Source: Palleronia salina
Lineage (GTDB): Bacteria; Pseudomonadota; Alphaproteobacteria; Rhodobacterales; Rhodobacteraceae
Length of the DNA: 64,000 bases
Assembly: GCF_900141995.1 (NCBI RefSeq)
Contig: NZ_FQZA01000002.1
Location: forward strand, 7,501-71,500
Reading direction: 5' to 3'
Below the pieces are notes generated by a model that saw only the letters and a program-made list of their open reading frames with translations, was not told the origin of the DNA and made no database searches. A program made the translations under genes and the position numbers. Positions 8,991 to 16,663 of the stretch are shown piece after piece; position 1 is the first letter of the stretch; the number at the start of each line of letters is the position of its first letter.

Positions 8991-9320
8991 ATGAGCCGCA
9001 CCGAATTCATCGTGGTCACGGCCATCATCCTGTTCGTGGCCTTCGCGCTGGGCTGGTTCGCCAACTGGCTGGTGCACCGCCTGACCCGCGTCAGCCAGGC
9101 CGACCTGGGCGAGCTCGACAACATGGCGCGGGCGATGCACGACGCCGAACAGGCCCGCGACCAGGCCATCGCCTACCTGCAGGAGCGCGAGGCCGAGATG
9201 ACGAACCAGCTGCACCAGACCGAGGCCGAGCTGCGCGCCGCCATGGACGGCCTGCGCGATGCCCGCACCGAGGCCGAGGAACTCCGCGCCCATATCGAGC
9301 GGATGAACCAGCAGGCCTGA
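8991..9320 (+). CDS. Membrane-anchored coiled-coil protein paired with the OmpA-family gene
   Basis: 109 aa. One N-terminal membrane helix (FIVVTAIILFVAFALGWFANWL, residues 6-27) is followed by a charged helix with heptad-like spacing (QADLGELDNMARAMHDAEQA to AEELRAHIERMN) that should form a coiled coil. Start ATG 8991 lies 10 nt after the previous stop. No enzymatic motif is visible. Position suggests it works with the OmpA-family protein in envelope organisation. Confidence 0.85.
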   Translation: MSRTEFIVVTAIILFVAFALGWFANWLVHRLTRVSQADLGELDNMARAMHDAEQARDQAIAYLQEREAEMTNQLHQTEAELRAAMDGLRDARTEAEELRAHIERMNQQA

Positions 9321-9433
9321 CCTGCCCCGATCCGCACCGGGGTCTTGCCGAAACGCATGATGTCGTCATGCCGGACGCTGTCCGGAATGGCGCTCCCGAT
9401 CGGACGTGCGTTCACGTTGCGATGCGGAGCGTC

Positions 9434-9498
9434 GAGTATTTCAGGACCAGTGATGCCATGGGCGACGCCTGCCGCATCACTGGTCTTCAAATACTTCC
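9434..9498. repeat. Inverted pair of the GTATTT/GACCAGTGAT extragenic element
   Basis: The convergent gap between the coiled-coil gene and moaE (220 nt) has a plus-strand copy (9434-9457) and a minus-strand copy (9474-9498). The two 22-nt arms (9435-9456 and 9474-9495) match at 20 of 22 positions and enclose a 17-nt loop. The transcript from either strand could form a long hairpin. No T tract follows. Confidence 0.85.
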
Positions 9499-9540
9499 AG
9501 GACACTCCATAGGCGCCGCGCGACACGGGCAGCGGCGCGG

Positions 9541-9978
9541 CTACCAGCGGTCCAGCGCCGCCTCGTCGGTGTCCTTGGCGGCGACCCATTCGGCGCCGTC
9601 CCCGGTGACTTCCTTCTTCCAGAAAGGCGCGCGGGATTTCAGGTAGTCCATCAGGAAATCCGCCGCGGCGAAGGCGGCGGCGCGGTGGGCGCTGGCGGTG
9701 GCGACCATCATGATCTGTTCGCCGGGGCGCAGCTTGCCGTGGCGGTGAATGACCAGCACGTCGCGCAGGTCCCAGCGGGCCTGTGCCCGCTCGGCGATCT
9801 CGGTCAGGGCCTTGGCGGTCATCCCGGGATAATGCTCGATCTCCATGTGGTGCAGGCCGCCGTCGTCGCGCACCAGGCCCGAGAACGTCACCACCGCGCC
9901 GCTGTCGCCCCGGCGGGCGGCGAAGCGGTTCAGCTCGGCGCCCGCATCGAAGGGCTCGGCCTGCACGCGGATATCCAT
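9541..9978 (-). CDS. moaE: MoaE, molybdopterin synthase catalytic subunit
   Basis: 145 aa. Conserved segments are GAVVTFSGLVRD, the active-site arginine/histidine region VLVIHRHGKLRPGE, and RAPFWKKEVTGDG with the catalytic lysines. With thiocarboxylated MoaD it converts precursor Z to molybdopterin. The moaD stop lies 3 nt upstream of its ATG, so the two subunits are produced together. The nearby MsrP is a molybdoenzyme that would use this cofactor. Confidence 0.95.
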   Translation of the reverse strand: MDIRVQAEPFDAGAELNRFAARRGDSGAVVTFSGLVRDDGGLHHMEIEHYPGMTAKALTEIAERAQARWDLRDVLVIHRHGKLRPGEQIMMVATASAHRAAAFAAADFLMDYLKSRAPFWKKEVTGDGAEWVAAKDTDEAALDRW

Positions 9979-9981
9979 GGC

Positions 9982-10233
9982 TCAGCCGCCGGTCATCGGC
10001 GGGAAGAACGCGACCTCGCGCGCCGTGCCCAACGGGGCGTCGAAATCGGTCAGCTCCTGGTCCACGGCGACCCGCAACGCCTTCAGATCCTGGAACGCCA
10101 CCGCGTAGCGATCCTCGCGCGCGGTCAGTTCGGCCACCAGGTCGGCCACGGTGGCGGCGTCGGTCTCGACCCGCTCACGCGGGAGGCCGATACGTTCGCG
10201 CAGCCAGGCGAAATAGAGAACGTCCAGGGTCAT
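9982..10233 (-). CDS. moaD: MoaD, molybdopterin synthase sulfur-carrier subunit
   Basis: 83 aa ubiquitin-like protein ending in the diagnostic glycine pair (FFPPMTGG), the site of thiocarboxylate formation. The start MTLDVLYFAWLRERIGL is typical. Its ATG (10233-10231) overlaps the pgsA stop as ATGA. Operon order pgsA-moaD-moaE is common in Rhodobacteraceae. Confidence 0.93.
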   Translation of the reverse strand: MTLDVLYFAWLRERIGLPRERVETDAATVADLVAELTAREDRYAVAFQDLKALRVAVDQELTDFDAPLGTAREVAFFPPMTGG

Positions 10234-10895
10234 GCGGGCTCCTTCAGGAACGGCAGGGCCTTGCGGAAATAATCCCACCCGGTGATCAGCGTCAACGCCG
10301 CCGCGACCCACAGCAGCGCGAGGCCGACATACCCGGCCGCGTCGCGCGCCTGGGCCAGCCAGAGCAGCCCGACCTCGTCGGCGATGGCGCCGTCGAGGAT
10401 GCCGGACAGCGTCGCGTCGTCCATGCCGATGGAGCGGTCGATCATGTGGTGCAGGAAGATGTCGCGCGAAAACAGCACCGCGATCGCCACCATCTGCGCC
10501 GTGGTCTTCCACTTGGCCAGTTTCGTGACCTGTAGCCGCTTGGCGTCGGCGCCCAGGAATTCGCGCAGCCCGCTGACGAAGACCTCGCGGAAGACGATGA
10601 AGGTCGCGGGCAGCACCAGCCAGGGCGACATCGAGGAATAGCCAACGATCACCAGCAGCGCGATCACCACCATCGCCTTGTCGGCGATGGGGTCGAGCAT
10701 GGCGCCGAAGCGGCTTTCCTGTTGCCAGCTGCGCGCGAGATAGCCGTCGAACCAGTCGGTGATGGCCGCGCCGAGGAACAGCACCAGGGCGAACCAATCC
10801 GCCCAGGGCCGCGTGAAATACAGGAACATGACCGCCACGCCGGGCGCGGCCAGCAGCCGCAGGACAGTGAGGATGTTCGGAAGGGTCCATTTCAT
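10230..10895 (-). CDS. pgsA: PgsA, CDP-diacylglycerol-glycerol-3-phosphate 3-phosphatidyltransferase
   Basis: 221 aa inner-membrane enzyme making phosphatidylglycerophosphate. The CDP-alcohol phosphatidyltransferase motif DG-x2-AR-x8-G-x3-D-x3-D is seen as DGYLARSWQQESRFGAMLD followed by PIADK. MKWTLPNILTVLRLLAAPGV is the usual N-terminus and supports the ATG at 10895. Four to five hydrophobic segments follow. It heads the pgsA-moaD-moaE unit, separated from uvrC by a 276-nt structured spacer. Confidence 0.95.
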   Translation of the reverse strand: MKWTLPNILTVLRLLAAPGVAVMFLYFTRPWADWFALVLFLGAAITDWFDGYLARSWQQESRFGAMLDPIADKAMVVIALLVIVGYSSMSPWLVLPATFIVFREVFVSGLREFLGADAKRLQVTKLAKWKTTAQMVAIAVLFSRDIFLHHMIDRSIGMDDATLSGILDGAIADEVGLLWLAQARDAAGYVGLALLWVAAALTLITGWDYFRKALPFLKEPA

Positions 10896-10938
10896 GGGCG
10901 ATTGATAGACGTGCGCGCCCTGGGTGGAAAGGGGTCAG

Positions 10939-10959
10939 GCGAGGGGCGCCGCCCCTCGC
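10939..10959. repeat. GC-rich 9-bp hairpin
   Basis: GCGAGGGGC, loop GCC, then GCCCCTCGC; a perfect stem. It lies 8 nt from a variant of the extragenic element, and the combination looks like one composite unit. Confidence 0.7.
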
Positions 10960-10966
10960 GCTCCCC

Positions 10967-10990
10967 GGAGGTATTTGGGGAAAGATGAAG
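10967..10990 (+). repeat. Variant of the GTATTT extragenic element
   Basis: Shares the GGAG-GTATTT head with the copies at convergent junctions but ends GGGGAAAGATGAAG instead of GACCAGTGAT. It is antisense to both flanking genes. Relationship to the main family is inferred from the shared head only. Confidence 0.5.
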
Positions 10991-11062
10991 GAGGCGGTGG
11001 CGTATCAACTGGGGCCGGACTTTTGGTGAATGGACGAAGCTCGGCCTGGGCGCGGCACCGTC

Positions 11063-11129
11063 GGGGCTCCGCCCGTTCGCGGCTTGGGCCAAACTGATGG
11101 GTGTTGGGGCTCCGCCCGTTCGCGGCTTG
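11063..11129. repeat. 24-nt perfect direct repeat
   Basis: Two identical 24-nt copies beginning GGGGCTCCGCCCGTTCGCGG lie at 11063-11086 and 11106-11129, 43 nt start to start. The second copy runs into a GATCGCTCC/GGAGCGATC hairpin. Confidence 0.85.
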
Positions 11130-11149
11130 ATCGCTCCACTGGAGCGATC
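11129..11149. repeat. 9-bp hairpin downstream of uvrC
   Basis: GATCGCTCC, loop ACT, then GGAGCGATC; a perfect stem starting 23 nt after the uvrC stop on the minus strand. It could act as a 3'-end structure of the uvrC message; no T tract follows. Confidence 0.6.
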
Positions 11150-11171
11150 ATCGGCTACGCCGAACCGCCGC

Positions 11172-13028
11172 TCACCCCCTTTCATGAAAATGATCGTAGA
11201 TCTTCTCGGCGAGCGAGGCGCTGATGCCGTCCACGGCCTTCAGGTCCTTCAAGTCGGCGCGGCTGACGGCCTTGGCCGACCCGAAATGGGTCAGCAGTGC
11301 GCGCTTGCGGGTGGCGCCGACGCCGGGCACGTCGTCCAGCGGCGTGGCGCTGACCGACTTGGCCCGCCGCGCGCGGTGGGTGCCGATGGCGAAGCGGTGC
11401 GCCTCGTCCCGCAGACGCTGCACGAAATACAGCACCGGGTCATTGTGGCGCAGTGCGAAGGGTTGCTTGCCCGTGCGGTGGAACTCCTCCTTGCCGGCGT
11501 CGCGATCCAGCCCCTTGGCCACACCCACCATGGCCACGTCCTCGACCCCGTGTTCCTCCATGATCTGGCGCACGGCGCTGACCTGCCCCGCGCCCCCGTC
11601 GATCAGCAGCAGGTCCGGCCACAGCCCCTTCTCGCGGTCCGGATCATCCTTCAGCAGGCGCTTGAAGCGGCGGGTCAGCACCTCTTTCATCATGCCGAAA
11701 TCGTCGCCGGGGGTCAGGTCGTCGCCCCGGATGTTGAACTTGCGGTACTGGTTCTTCAGGAACCCCTCGGGTCCCGCCACGATCATCGCGCCCACGGCAT
11801 TGGTCCCCTGGATATGGGAGTTGTCGTAGACCTCGATCCGCTCGGGCCGGGTCTCGAGATCGAAGGCCTCGGCCAGCCCGTCGAGCAGCTTGGCCTGGGT
11901 GGCCGTCTCGCTCATCTTGCGCCCCAGGCTTTCGCGGGCGTTGCGCAGGGCGCCAGCGACCAGGTCCTTCTTCTCGCCCCGTTGGGGCACCTCGATCCGG
12001 ACCTTGCGGCCCAGCTTCTCGGTCAGGGCGCCCGCCATCAGGTCGCTGTCCTCGATCTCGTCCGACAGAAGCAGCAGGCGCGGCGGGTCCTTGGTGTCGT
12101 AGAACTGCCCGATGAAGGCCTGAAGCACCTCGGCCGCGTCGGCGCCCGCCCCGGTGCGGGGATAGAAGTCGCGGTTGCCCCAGTTCTGGTTGGCCCGGAT
12201 GAAGAAGACCTGCACGCAGGCCTGCCCCCCTTCCATGTGGAGCGCGATGACATCGGCCTCGGCCACGCCCTGCGGGTTGATGCCCTGCCCGCCCTGCACA
12301 TGCGTCAGCGCGCGGATGCGGTCGCGCAGGGCGGCGGCGCGCTCGAACTCCATGGCCTCGGACGCCTTCTCCATCTCGCCGGCCAGCTGGGCCTGCACGC
12401 GGGTTGTCTTGCCCTGCAGGAAGTCCTCGGCATCGGCGACCGAGGCCGCGTAGTCCTGGGCGCTGATCTTGCCGACGCAGGGGCCGCTGCACCGCTTGAT
12501 CTGGTACAGAAGGCAGGGCCGGGTGCGGCTTTCGAACATGGTGTCGGTGCAGTTGCGCAGCAGGAACACGCGCTGGAGCTGGGTGAGCGTCCGGTTCACC
12601 GCGCCGGCGCTGGCGAAGGGGCCGTAATAGCTGCCCTTGTCGCGCTTGGCGCCGCGATGCTTGCGGATCTGCGGATAGTCGTGGCCCGAGACGAGGATGT
12701 TCGGGAACGACTTGTCGTCGCGCAGCAGCACGTTGAACTTGGGCTTGAGCTGCTTGATCAGGTTCTGCTCGAGCAGCAGGGCCTCGGTCTCGGTCCGGGT
12801 CGAGAGGAACATCATCGACCGCGTCTCGCGGATCATGCGGGCGATGCGCGGGCTGTGGCCGCTGGGGTTGGCGTAATTCGCCACGCGCTTCTTCAGGTTG
12901 CGCGCCTTGCCGACATAGAGAACCGCCTGCCGCTCATCCAGCATCCGGTAGACGCCGGGCGAGTTGTCCAGCGTCCGCAGGTAGGACTGGATCAGCGCGT
13001 GGCCGGTCAGCGGGCTGTCGTCGGTCAT
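11172..13028 (-). CDS. uvrC: UvrC, excinuclease ABC subunit C
   Basis: 618 aa, full length. The N-terminal GIY-YIG nuclease ([21 protein letters not shown]) makes the 3' incision. The UVR segment near residues 200-240 binds UvrB. The RNase H-like domain around [19 protein letters not shown] makes the 5' incision. A C-terminal helix-hairpin-helix pair ([19 protein letters not shown] and [16 protein letters not shown]) binds DNA. No LexA box is evident in its 267-nt upstream region, unlike dnaE2 elsewhere in the window. Confidence 0.97.
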   Translation of the reverse strand: MTDDSPLTGHALIQSYLRTLDNSPGVYRMLDERQAVLYVGKARNLKKRVANYANPSGHSPRIARMIRETRSMMFLSTRTETEALLLEQNLIKQLKPKFNVLLRDDKSFPNILVSGHDYPQIRKHRGAKRDKGSYYGPFASAGAVNRTLTQLQRVFLLRNCTDTMFESRTRPCLLYQIKRCSGPCVGKISAQDYAASVADAEDFLQGKTTRVQAQLAGEMEKASEAMEFERAAALRDRIRALTHVQGGQGINPQGVAEADVIALHMEGGQACVQVFFIRANQNWGNRDFYPRTGAGADAAEVLQAFIGQFYDTKDPPRLLLLSDEIEDSDLMAGALTEKLGRKVRIEVPQRGEKKDLVAGALRNARESLGRKMSETATQAKLLDGLAEAFDLETRPERIEVYDNSHIQGTNAVGAMIVAGPEGFLKNQYRKFNIRGDDLTPGDDFGMMKEVLTRRFKRLLKDDPDREKGLWPDLLLIDGGAGQVSAVRQIMEEHGVEDVAMVGVAKGLDRDAGKEEFHRTGKQPFALRHNDPVLYFVQRLRDEAHRFAIGTHRARRAKSVSATPLDDVPGVGATRKRALLTHFGSAKAVSRADLKDLKAVDGISASLAEKIYDHFHERG

Positions 13029-13295
13029 CGGGATCTCGCGATTCTGGTGCTGGGCTGCAAAATATGCATCGGGGCAACAAGGGGAAAGACGTCCCCAAAT
13101 TCTGTGGATAACCTTGGGGGCAAACCGGCGAAATTCCGAAAAAAGCCTTTGCTACAGGGGCGTTCCAAGCTTCGCTCAAAAATCAGGCAGCATTGCAAGT
13201 ATCTGAAATTGCTAAATTTATATTGTATACCAGTCTTATCTCGTTGAGGAGAAAGAAGATTGTGAAAGAAAGGTGACGAAGGGGATAACGCTACG
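13029..13295. other. AT-rich intergenic region upstream of uvrC with a DnaA-box match
   Basis: No gene is visible in 267 nt. TGTGGATAA at 13103-13111 is an exact DnaA box (TTATCCACA on the minus strand), enclosed by a 6-bp inverted repeat CCCCAA (13093-13098) / TTGGGG (13114-13119). From about 13130 to 13270 the sequence is strikingly AT-rich (AAATTTATATTGTATACC) compared with the surroundings. It holds the uvrC promoter on the minus strand; a TATACAATAT stretch could serve as a -10 region, but I cannot place a matching -35. Confidence 0.6.
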
Positions 13296-13925
13296 TCAAC
13301 CTGGATGACGCGCTCCGGAGCGAAGCTGGAGCACCTGCCCCGTGATCGACGGCGTGTCGATCAGGAAACGCAGGCTTGGCGCCAGCGCTCCGGGCGCGCG
13401 CGGCAGGCGAATGTCGGCCGTCACCAGACCTGCATGCGCATCCCCGTCGCGCACCCGCGCCGGGTGATCCGCCGGAACGATGGCGTTGACGCGCACCCTG
13501 GGGGCAAGCTGCTGGGCGCCGATGCGAACCATCGCCACCAGCGATGCGGCCGCCATCGCCAGGCTGGCCTGGTCCGGGGTGGCCGAGTTGGGCGGCTGGT
13601 CGATGACGTGGATGATCTGGCCCATGGGCCGCGGCCCATCCGCATCGCTGCCCGCCGTGGGCACGTGGCGCGCGAAGTCGCGCGTCAGGGCGGCAAGGTC
13701 CCGCGGCACCCGGAGAACGGCGTCATCCAGCCCGTCGTCATCGTCCAGCCGGTCGTCGGTCGTCGGTCCCGTCACGCAGATCAACAGGTCCGGCCAGCCG
13801 CCAAGCGCGGCCCGCGCCCGGTCCAGCGGGTCCGGACCGTCGGCGACGCGGCAGGGAAGCCCGCACGCCTCGGCCGTCGCCCGCACCAGCGCGGGCGCGT
13901 TGCCCGTCACCAGGGCGCGGTTCAC
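13296..13925 (-). CDS. SDR-fold protein lacking the catalytic residues
   Basis: 209 aa from a GTG at 13925 that overlaps the antiporter stop as GTGA. The late-domain signature LAPRVRVNAIVPADHPARV and the closing FLIDTPSITGQVLQL are those of short-chain dehydrogenases. However, the N-terminal glycine motif is reduced to VTGNAPALVRA, and the usual YxxxK is missing: the equivalent stretch reads NSATPDQASLAMAAASL. It is therefore probably not an active NAD(P)-dependent oxidoreductase, at least not by the standard mechanism. It lies between the antiporter and uvrC. Confidence 0.75.
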   Translation of the reverse strand: MNRALVTGNAPALVRATAEACGLPCRVADGPDPLDRARAALGGWPDLLICVTGPTTDDRLDDDDGLDDAVLRVPRDLAALTRDFARHVPTAGSDADGPRPMGQIIHVIDQPPNSATPDQASLAMAAASLVAMVRIGAQQLAPRVRVNAIVPADHPARVRDGDAHAGLVTADIRLPRAPGALAPSLRFLIDTPSITGQVLQLRSGARHPG

Positions 13926-14881
13926 GTCATCACCAGCCGCGCGAGATAGACGCCGTAAGCCGCGCAGAAGATAACGCCCCAGATCCGCCCCATGTACCAG
14001 CGGCGGAAGACGAACGGGATAAGCAGCACGGACGCGCCCAGCATCACCCACAGGTCCAGAGCGAGGAATTCGCGACCGACCGGGATCGGCCCGACGATCG
14101 CGGTGATGCCCATGATGGCCAGCAGGTTGAACAGGTTCGACCCGATGACGTTGCCCAGCGCCACGTCGGCCTGTCGCCGTATGGCCGCGATTACCGTCGT
14201 CGCCAATTCCGGCAGGGACGTCCCGATGGCGACCAGCGTCAGCCCGATCACCGCGTCCGACAGGCCGAACATCTTGGCGATCTCGGTTGCCGATCCGATC
14301 AGGATCTGCGCGCCCAGCGGCAGGCCGACCAGTCCGACCACCAGGTAGGCGGCGATTTTCCAGCCGGAAAGCGCGGGATCGGCACCTTCGAGATCCTCGA
14401 CCAGATCCTCGACGGGCTCTTTGCGCGCATCGTTGCGCGACGCCAGCCCCTCACGCAGCTGGTCGCCCAGCACCAGCGTCAACGAGGCCAGAAGGACCAG
14501 CCCGTGCCACCAGGTCAACGGCCCGGCGAAGCACAACCCGATGAACAGGAGCGTCCCGCCCAGCATGATGACGAAGCTCTTGCGCGTCTCGCAATCCTTC
14601 ATCGAGATGCCCGAGATCAGCGCGGGCACGCCCAACACAAGCAGGATGTTGGCGGTGTTCGATCCCACGACATTGCCCAGTGCGATGCCCGGCACCCCGT
14701 CCAGCACCGCACCGACCGAGATCAGAAGCTCGGGCGCCGACGTGCCGAAGGCGACCACGGTCAGGCTGACGATCAGGGCGGGGATGCCCAGCCGCAGCGC
14801 GAGGTTCACGGCACCGCGCACCAGCGCGTCGCCCGCAAGCAGAAGGATCGCCAGTCCGACGATGGCCCAGACGAAAACCAT
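13922..14881 (-). CDS. Calcium/sodium antiporter, CaCA (YrbG-like) family
   Basis: 319 aa, about ten membrane helices. The two inverted alpha-repeats of the family are clear: GTSAPELLISVGAVLDG with GNVVGSNTANI, and GTSLPELATTVIAAI with GNVIGSNLFN. Between the halves is an acidic loop (PVEDLVEDLEGADPALS). It should exchange Ca2+ (or another cation) for Na+ or H+ at the inner membrane. The start MVFVWAIVGLAILLLAG is at 14881, 4 nt from the end of the mini zinc-ribbon gene. Confidence 0.9.
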   Translation of the reverse strand: MVFVWAIVGLAILLLAGDALVRGAVNLALRLGIPALIVSLTVVAFGTSAPELLISVGAVLDGVPGIALGNVVGSNTANILLVLGVPALISGISMKDCETRKSFVIMLGGTLLFIGLCFAGPLTWWHGLVLLASLTLVLGDQLREGLASRNDARKEPVEDLVEDLEGADPALSGWKIAAYLVVGLVGLPLGAQILIGSATEIAKMFGLSDAVIGLTLVAIGTSLPELATTVIAAIRRQADVALGNVIGSNLFNLLAIMGITAIVGPIPVGREFLALDLWVMLGASVLLIPFVFRRWYMGRIWGVIFCAAYGVYLARLVMT

Positions 14882-14885
14882 GCGC

Positions 14886-15044
14886 TCAGCCCTTTCCGCA
14901 GGCGCAAGGGCCCTTGCCCAGGCGATACCGGCCGCAGCGGTCGCATTTCATGGATTGCAGCCGCTTCTGCCCCGGAAAGCGCAGCCTTCCGAACATGGCG
15001 AGAACCAGCATGCCGATGAGGAACAGCGAGACGATCTTGATCAT
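14886..15044 (-). CDS. 52-aa membrane mini-protein with a zinc-ribbon-like tail
   Basis: The start is the ATG at 15044 (MIKIVSLFLIGMLVLAMFGRL), 4 nt after the stop of the S49 peptidase gene; a longer in-frame start would overlap that gene. One N-terminal helix (residues 3-18) is followed by a basic stretch and four cysteines: CDRCG, then CACG, suggesting a small metal-binding knuckle facing the cytoplasm. Position in the operon argues it is a real gene. Function unknown. Confidence 0.75.
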   Translation of the reverse strand: MIKIVSLFLIGMLVLAMFGRLRFPGQKRLQSMKCDRCGRYRLGKGPCACGKG

Positions 15045-15048
15045 GCGA

Positions 15049-15849
15049 TCAGAGCCCGAACCGGGCGAAGGCAAGCTTGTCCTCGACGGCGTCCGTTCCC
15101 GCACGCATCAGCGCGGCGCCGAAGCGGCTGAGGAACGGGCGGCGCTGCTTGTATTCGACGAAGCGCGTCTTCTGCCCGAACCGTTCCTTCATCACCGGCG
15201 CGAGGTGACCGATGCCGTCCGCAAGGCCCATCTCGCAGGCACGCTCGCCGACCCAGATCTCGCCGGTGAACAGGCGGTCGTCTGCGGGCAGCTTGGCACC
15301 GCGCCGGTCCTTCACGTGGGCGATGAACGATTCGTGGATCTGGTTCTGCAGGTCCTTCAGCCGCGCCACGTCATCGGGGTTCTCGGGCTTGAACGGGTCC
15401 AGCATGCTTTTCGACTTGCCCGAGGTATAGACCCGCCGCTCGATCCCGTTGCGGGCGATGAACTCCGAAAGGCCGAAACTGGCCGAGATCACGCCGATGG
15501 ACCCGACGATGGAATTGCGGTCGACGAAGATTTCGTCCGCCGCCGTGGCCAGCCAGTAGCCGCCCGAGGCGGCCACGTCCTCGACGAAGGCCACGACCGG
15601 CACGCCTTTCTCGTCGGCCAGCCGCCGGATGCGCGCGGCGATGAGCGAGGATTGCACCGGGCTGCCGCCGGGCGAATTCAGCACCAGCGCCACGGCCTTG
15701 GGCTTGCCGCGCCGGAACGCGCGCTCGATCAGGCTGGAGAGCCCCGCATCGTTGAGCCGCGCACCCGCGCCGCCCGCCGCGATGACGCCCTGCAGGCGCA
15801 CAACGGCCACCAGTGGGTCGGAATTGAGAAAGGGGATGAAGCGTTTCAT
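15049..15849 (-). CDS. S49-family signal-peptide-peptidase-like serine protease
   Basis: 266 aa, single-domain SppA/SohB-type protease. Nucleophile serine lies in DVAASGGYWLA (near residue 110), and the general-base lysine lies in TSGKSKSMLDPF (near 165). NSPGGSPVQSS is the oxyanion/substrate-binding loop. There is no clear N-terminal membrane helix, so the protein may act as a cytoplasmic or peripheral assembly. It leads the run with the mini zinc-ribbon gene and the antiporter. Confidence 0.88.
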   Translation of the reverse strand: MKRFIPFLNSDPLVAVVRLQGVIAAGGAGARLNDAGLSSLIERAFRRGKPKAVALVLNSPGGSPVQSSLIAARIRRLADEKGVPVVAFVEDVAASGGYWLATAADEIFVDRNSIVGSIGVISASFGLSEFIARNGIERRVYTSGKSKSMLDPFKPENPDDVARLKDLQNQIHESFIAHVKDRRGAKLPADDRLFTGEIWVGERACEMGLADGIGHLAPVMKERFGQKTRFVEYKQRRPFLSRFGAALMRAGTDAVEDKLAFARFGL

Positions 15850-15901
15850 CCGCCTGATGTAGGCGTCACCGCGTCCGAGGCCAAGCCCGCCCCGCGCGAC
15901 G

Positions 15902-16663
15902 TCAGTCGCGCAGGCGCCAGCCCGTCCGGAAGATCAGCCCGATGATGAAGATGCAGGCCGCCGTGAACCCCAGGATCGCCAGCAGTGACCAGCCGATGGG
16001 CACGTCCGCCAAACCGTAGAAAGACCAGCGGAAGCCCGACACCAGGTAGACCACCGGGTTGAAGTAGGTGACAGTCTGCCACAGCTCGGGCAGCATCGAG
16101 ACCGAGTAGAAGGCACCGCCCAGGAAAATCAGCGGTTGCAATACCAACAGCGGCACCAACTGCAACTGTTCGAAATTGCCCGCCCAGATGCCGATGATGA
16201 AGCCCAGCAGGCTGAACGACAGGCAGGTGAGCACCAGGAACGCCAGCATCCAGACCGGGTGCTGGATTTGCAGATCGACGAAGAAGAAGGCCGTCCCGAG
16301 GATGATCAGCCCGATCGCCAGCGACTTGGTCGCCGCCGCCAGAACGTAGCCGGCCGTGATCTCGAGGAAGGACGCGGGCGCCGACAGAAGCTCGTAGATC
16401 GTGCCGATGAACTTGGGAAAGTAGATCCCGAAGGCCGCGTTGGTGACGGATTGGGTCAACACCGTCAGCATGATCAGCCCCGGCACGATGAACGCGCCGT
16501 AGCTGACGCCCTCGACCTGGTCGATGCGGCTGCCGATGGCGGCGCCGAACACCACGAAATACAGGGACGTGGACATCACCGGCGCCACCACCGATTGCAG
16601 CAATGTGCGGAAGGTGCGCTTCATCTCGAAGATGTAGATGGCCTTGATGGCGATCAGGTTCAT
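15902..16663 (-). CDS. ABC-2 type exporter permease
   Basis: 253 aa with six predicted membrane helices and the ABC-2 signature region ([38 protein letters not shown]). [21 protein letters not shown] is the usual cytoplasmic N-terminus. Its ATG (16663-16661) overlaps the stop of the ATPase gene. With that ATPase it forms a YadG/YadH-like exporter; the substrate cannot be read from the sequence. Confidence 0.92.
   Translation of the reverse strand: MNLIAIKAIYIFEMKRTFRTLLQSVVAPVMSTSLYFVVFGAAIGSRIDQVEGVSYGAFIVPGLIMLTVLTQSVTNAAFGIYFPKFIGTIYELLSAPASFLEITAGYVLAAATKSLAIGLIILGTAFFFVDLQIQHPVWMLAFLVLTCLSFSLLGFIIGIWAGNFEQLQLVPLLVLQPLIFLGGAFYSVSMLPELWQTVTYFNPVVYLVSGFRWSFYGLADVPIGWSLLAILGFTAACIFIIGLIFRTGWRLRD

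Larger units (their letters stand above)
10896..11171. other. Structured uvrC-pgsA spacer
   Basis: No gene is visible. The spacer contains a perfect 9-bp stem GCGAGGGGC / GCCCCTCGC with a 3-nt loop (10939-10959), a repeat-like segment GTATTTGGGG followed by AAAGATGAAG (10971-10990), a 24-nt direct repeat (11063-11086 and 11106-11129), and a 9-bp hairpin (11129-11149). The stems could end uvrC transcripts, though no T-run follows on the minus strand. Confidence 0.7.

Noticed and set aside
13029-13295. Possible replication origin or tRNA in the AT-rich gap
   Set aside because: Only a single DnaA box, no cluster or iterons, and no tRNA-like cloverleaf or T-loop sequence.
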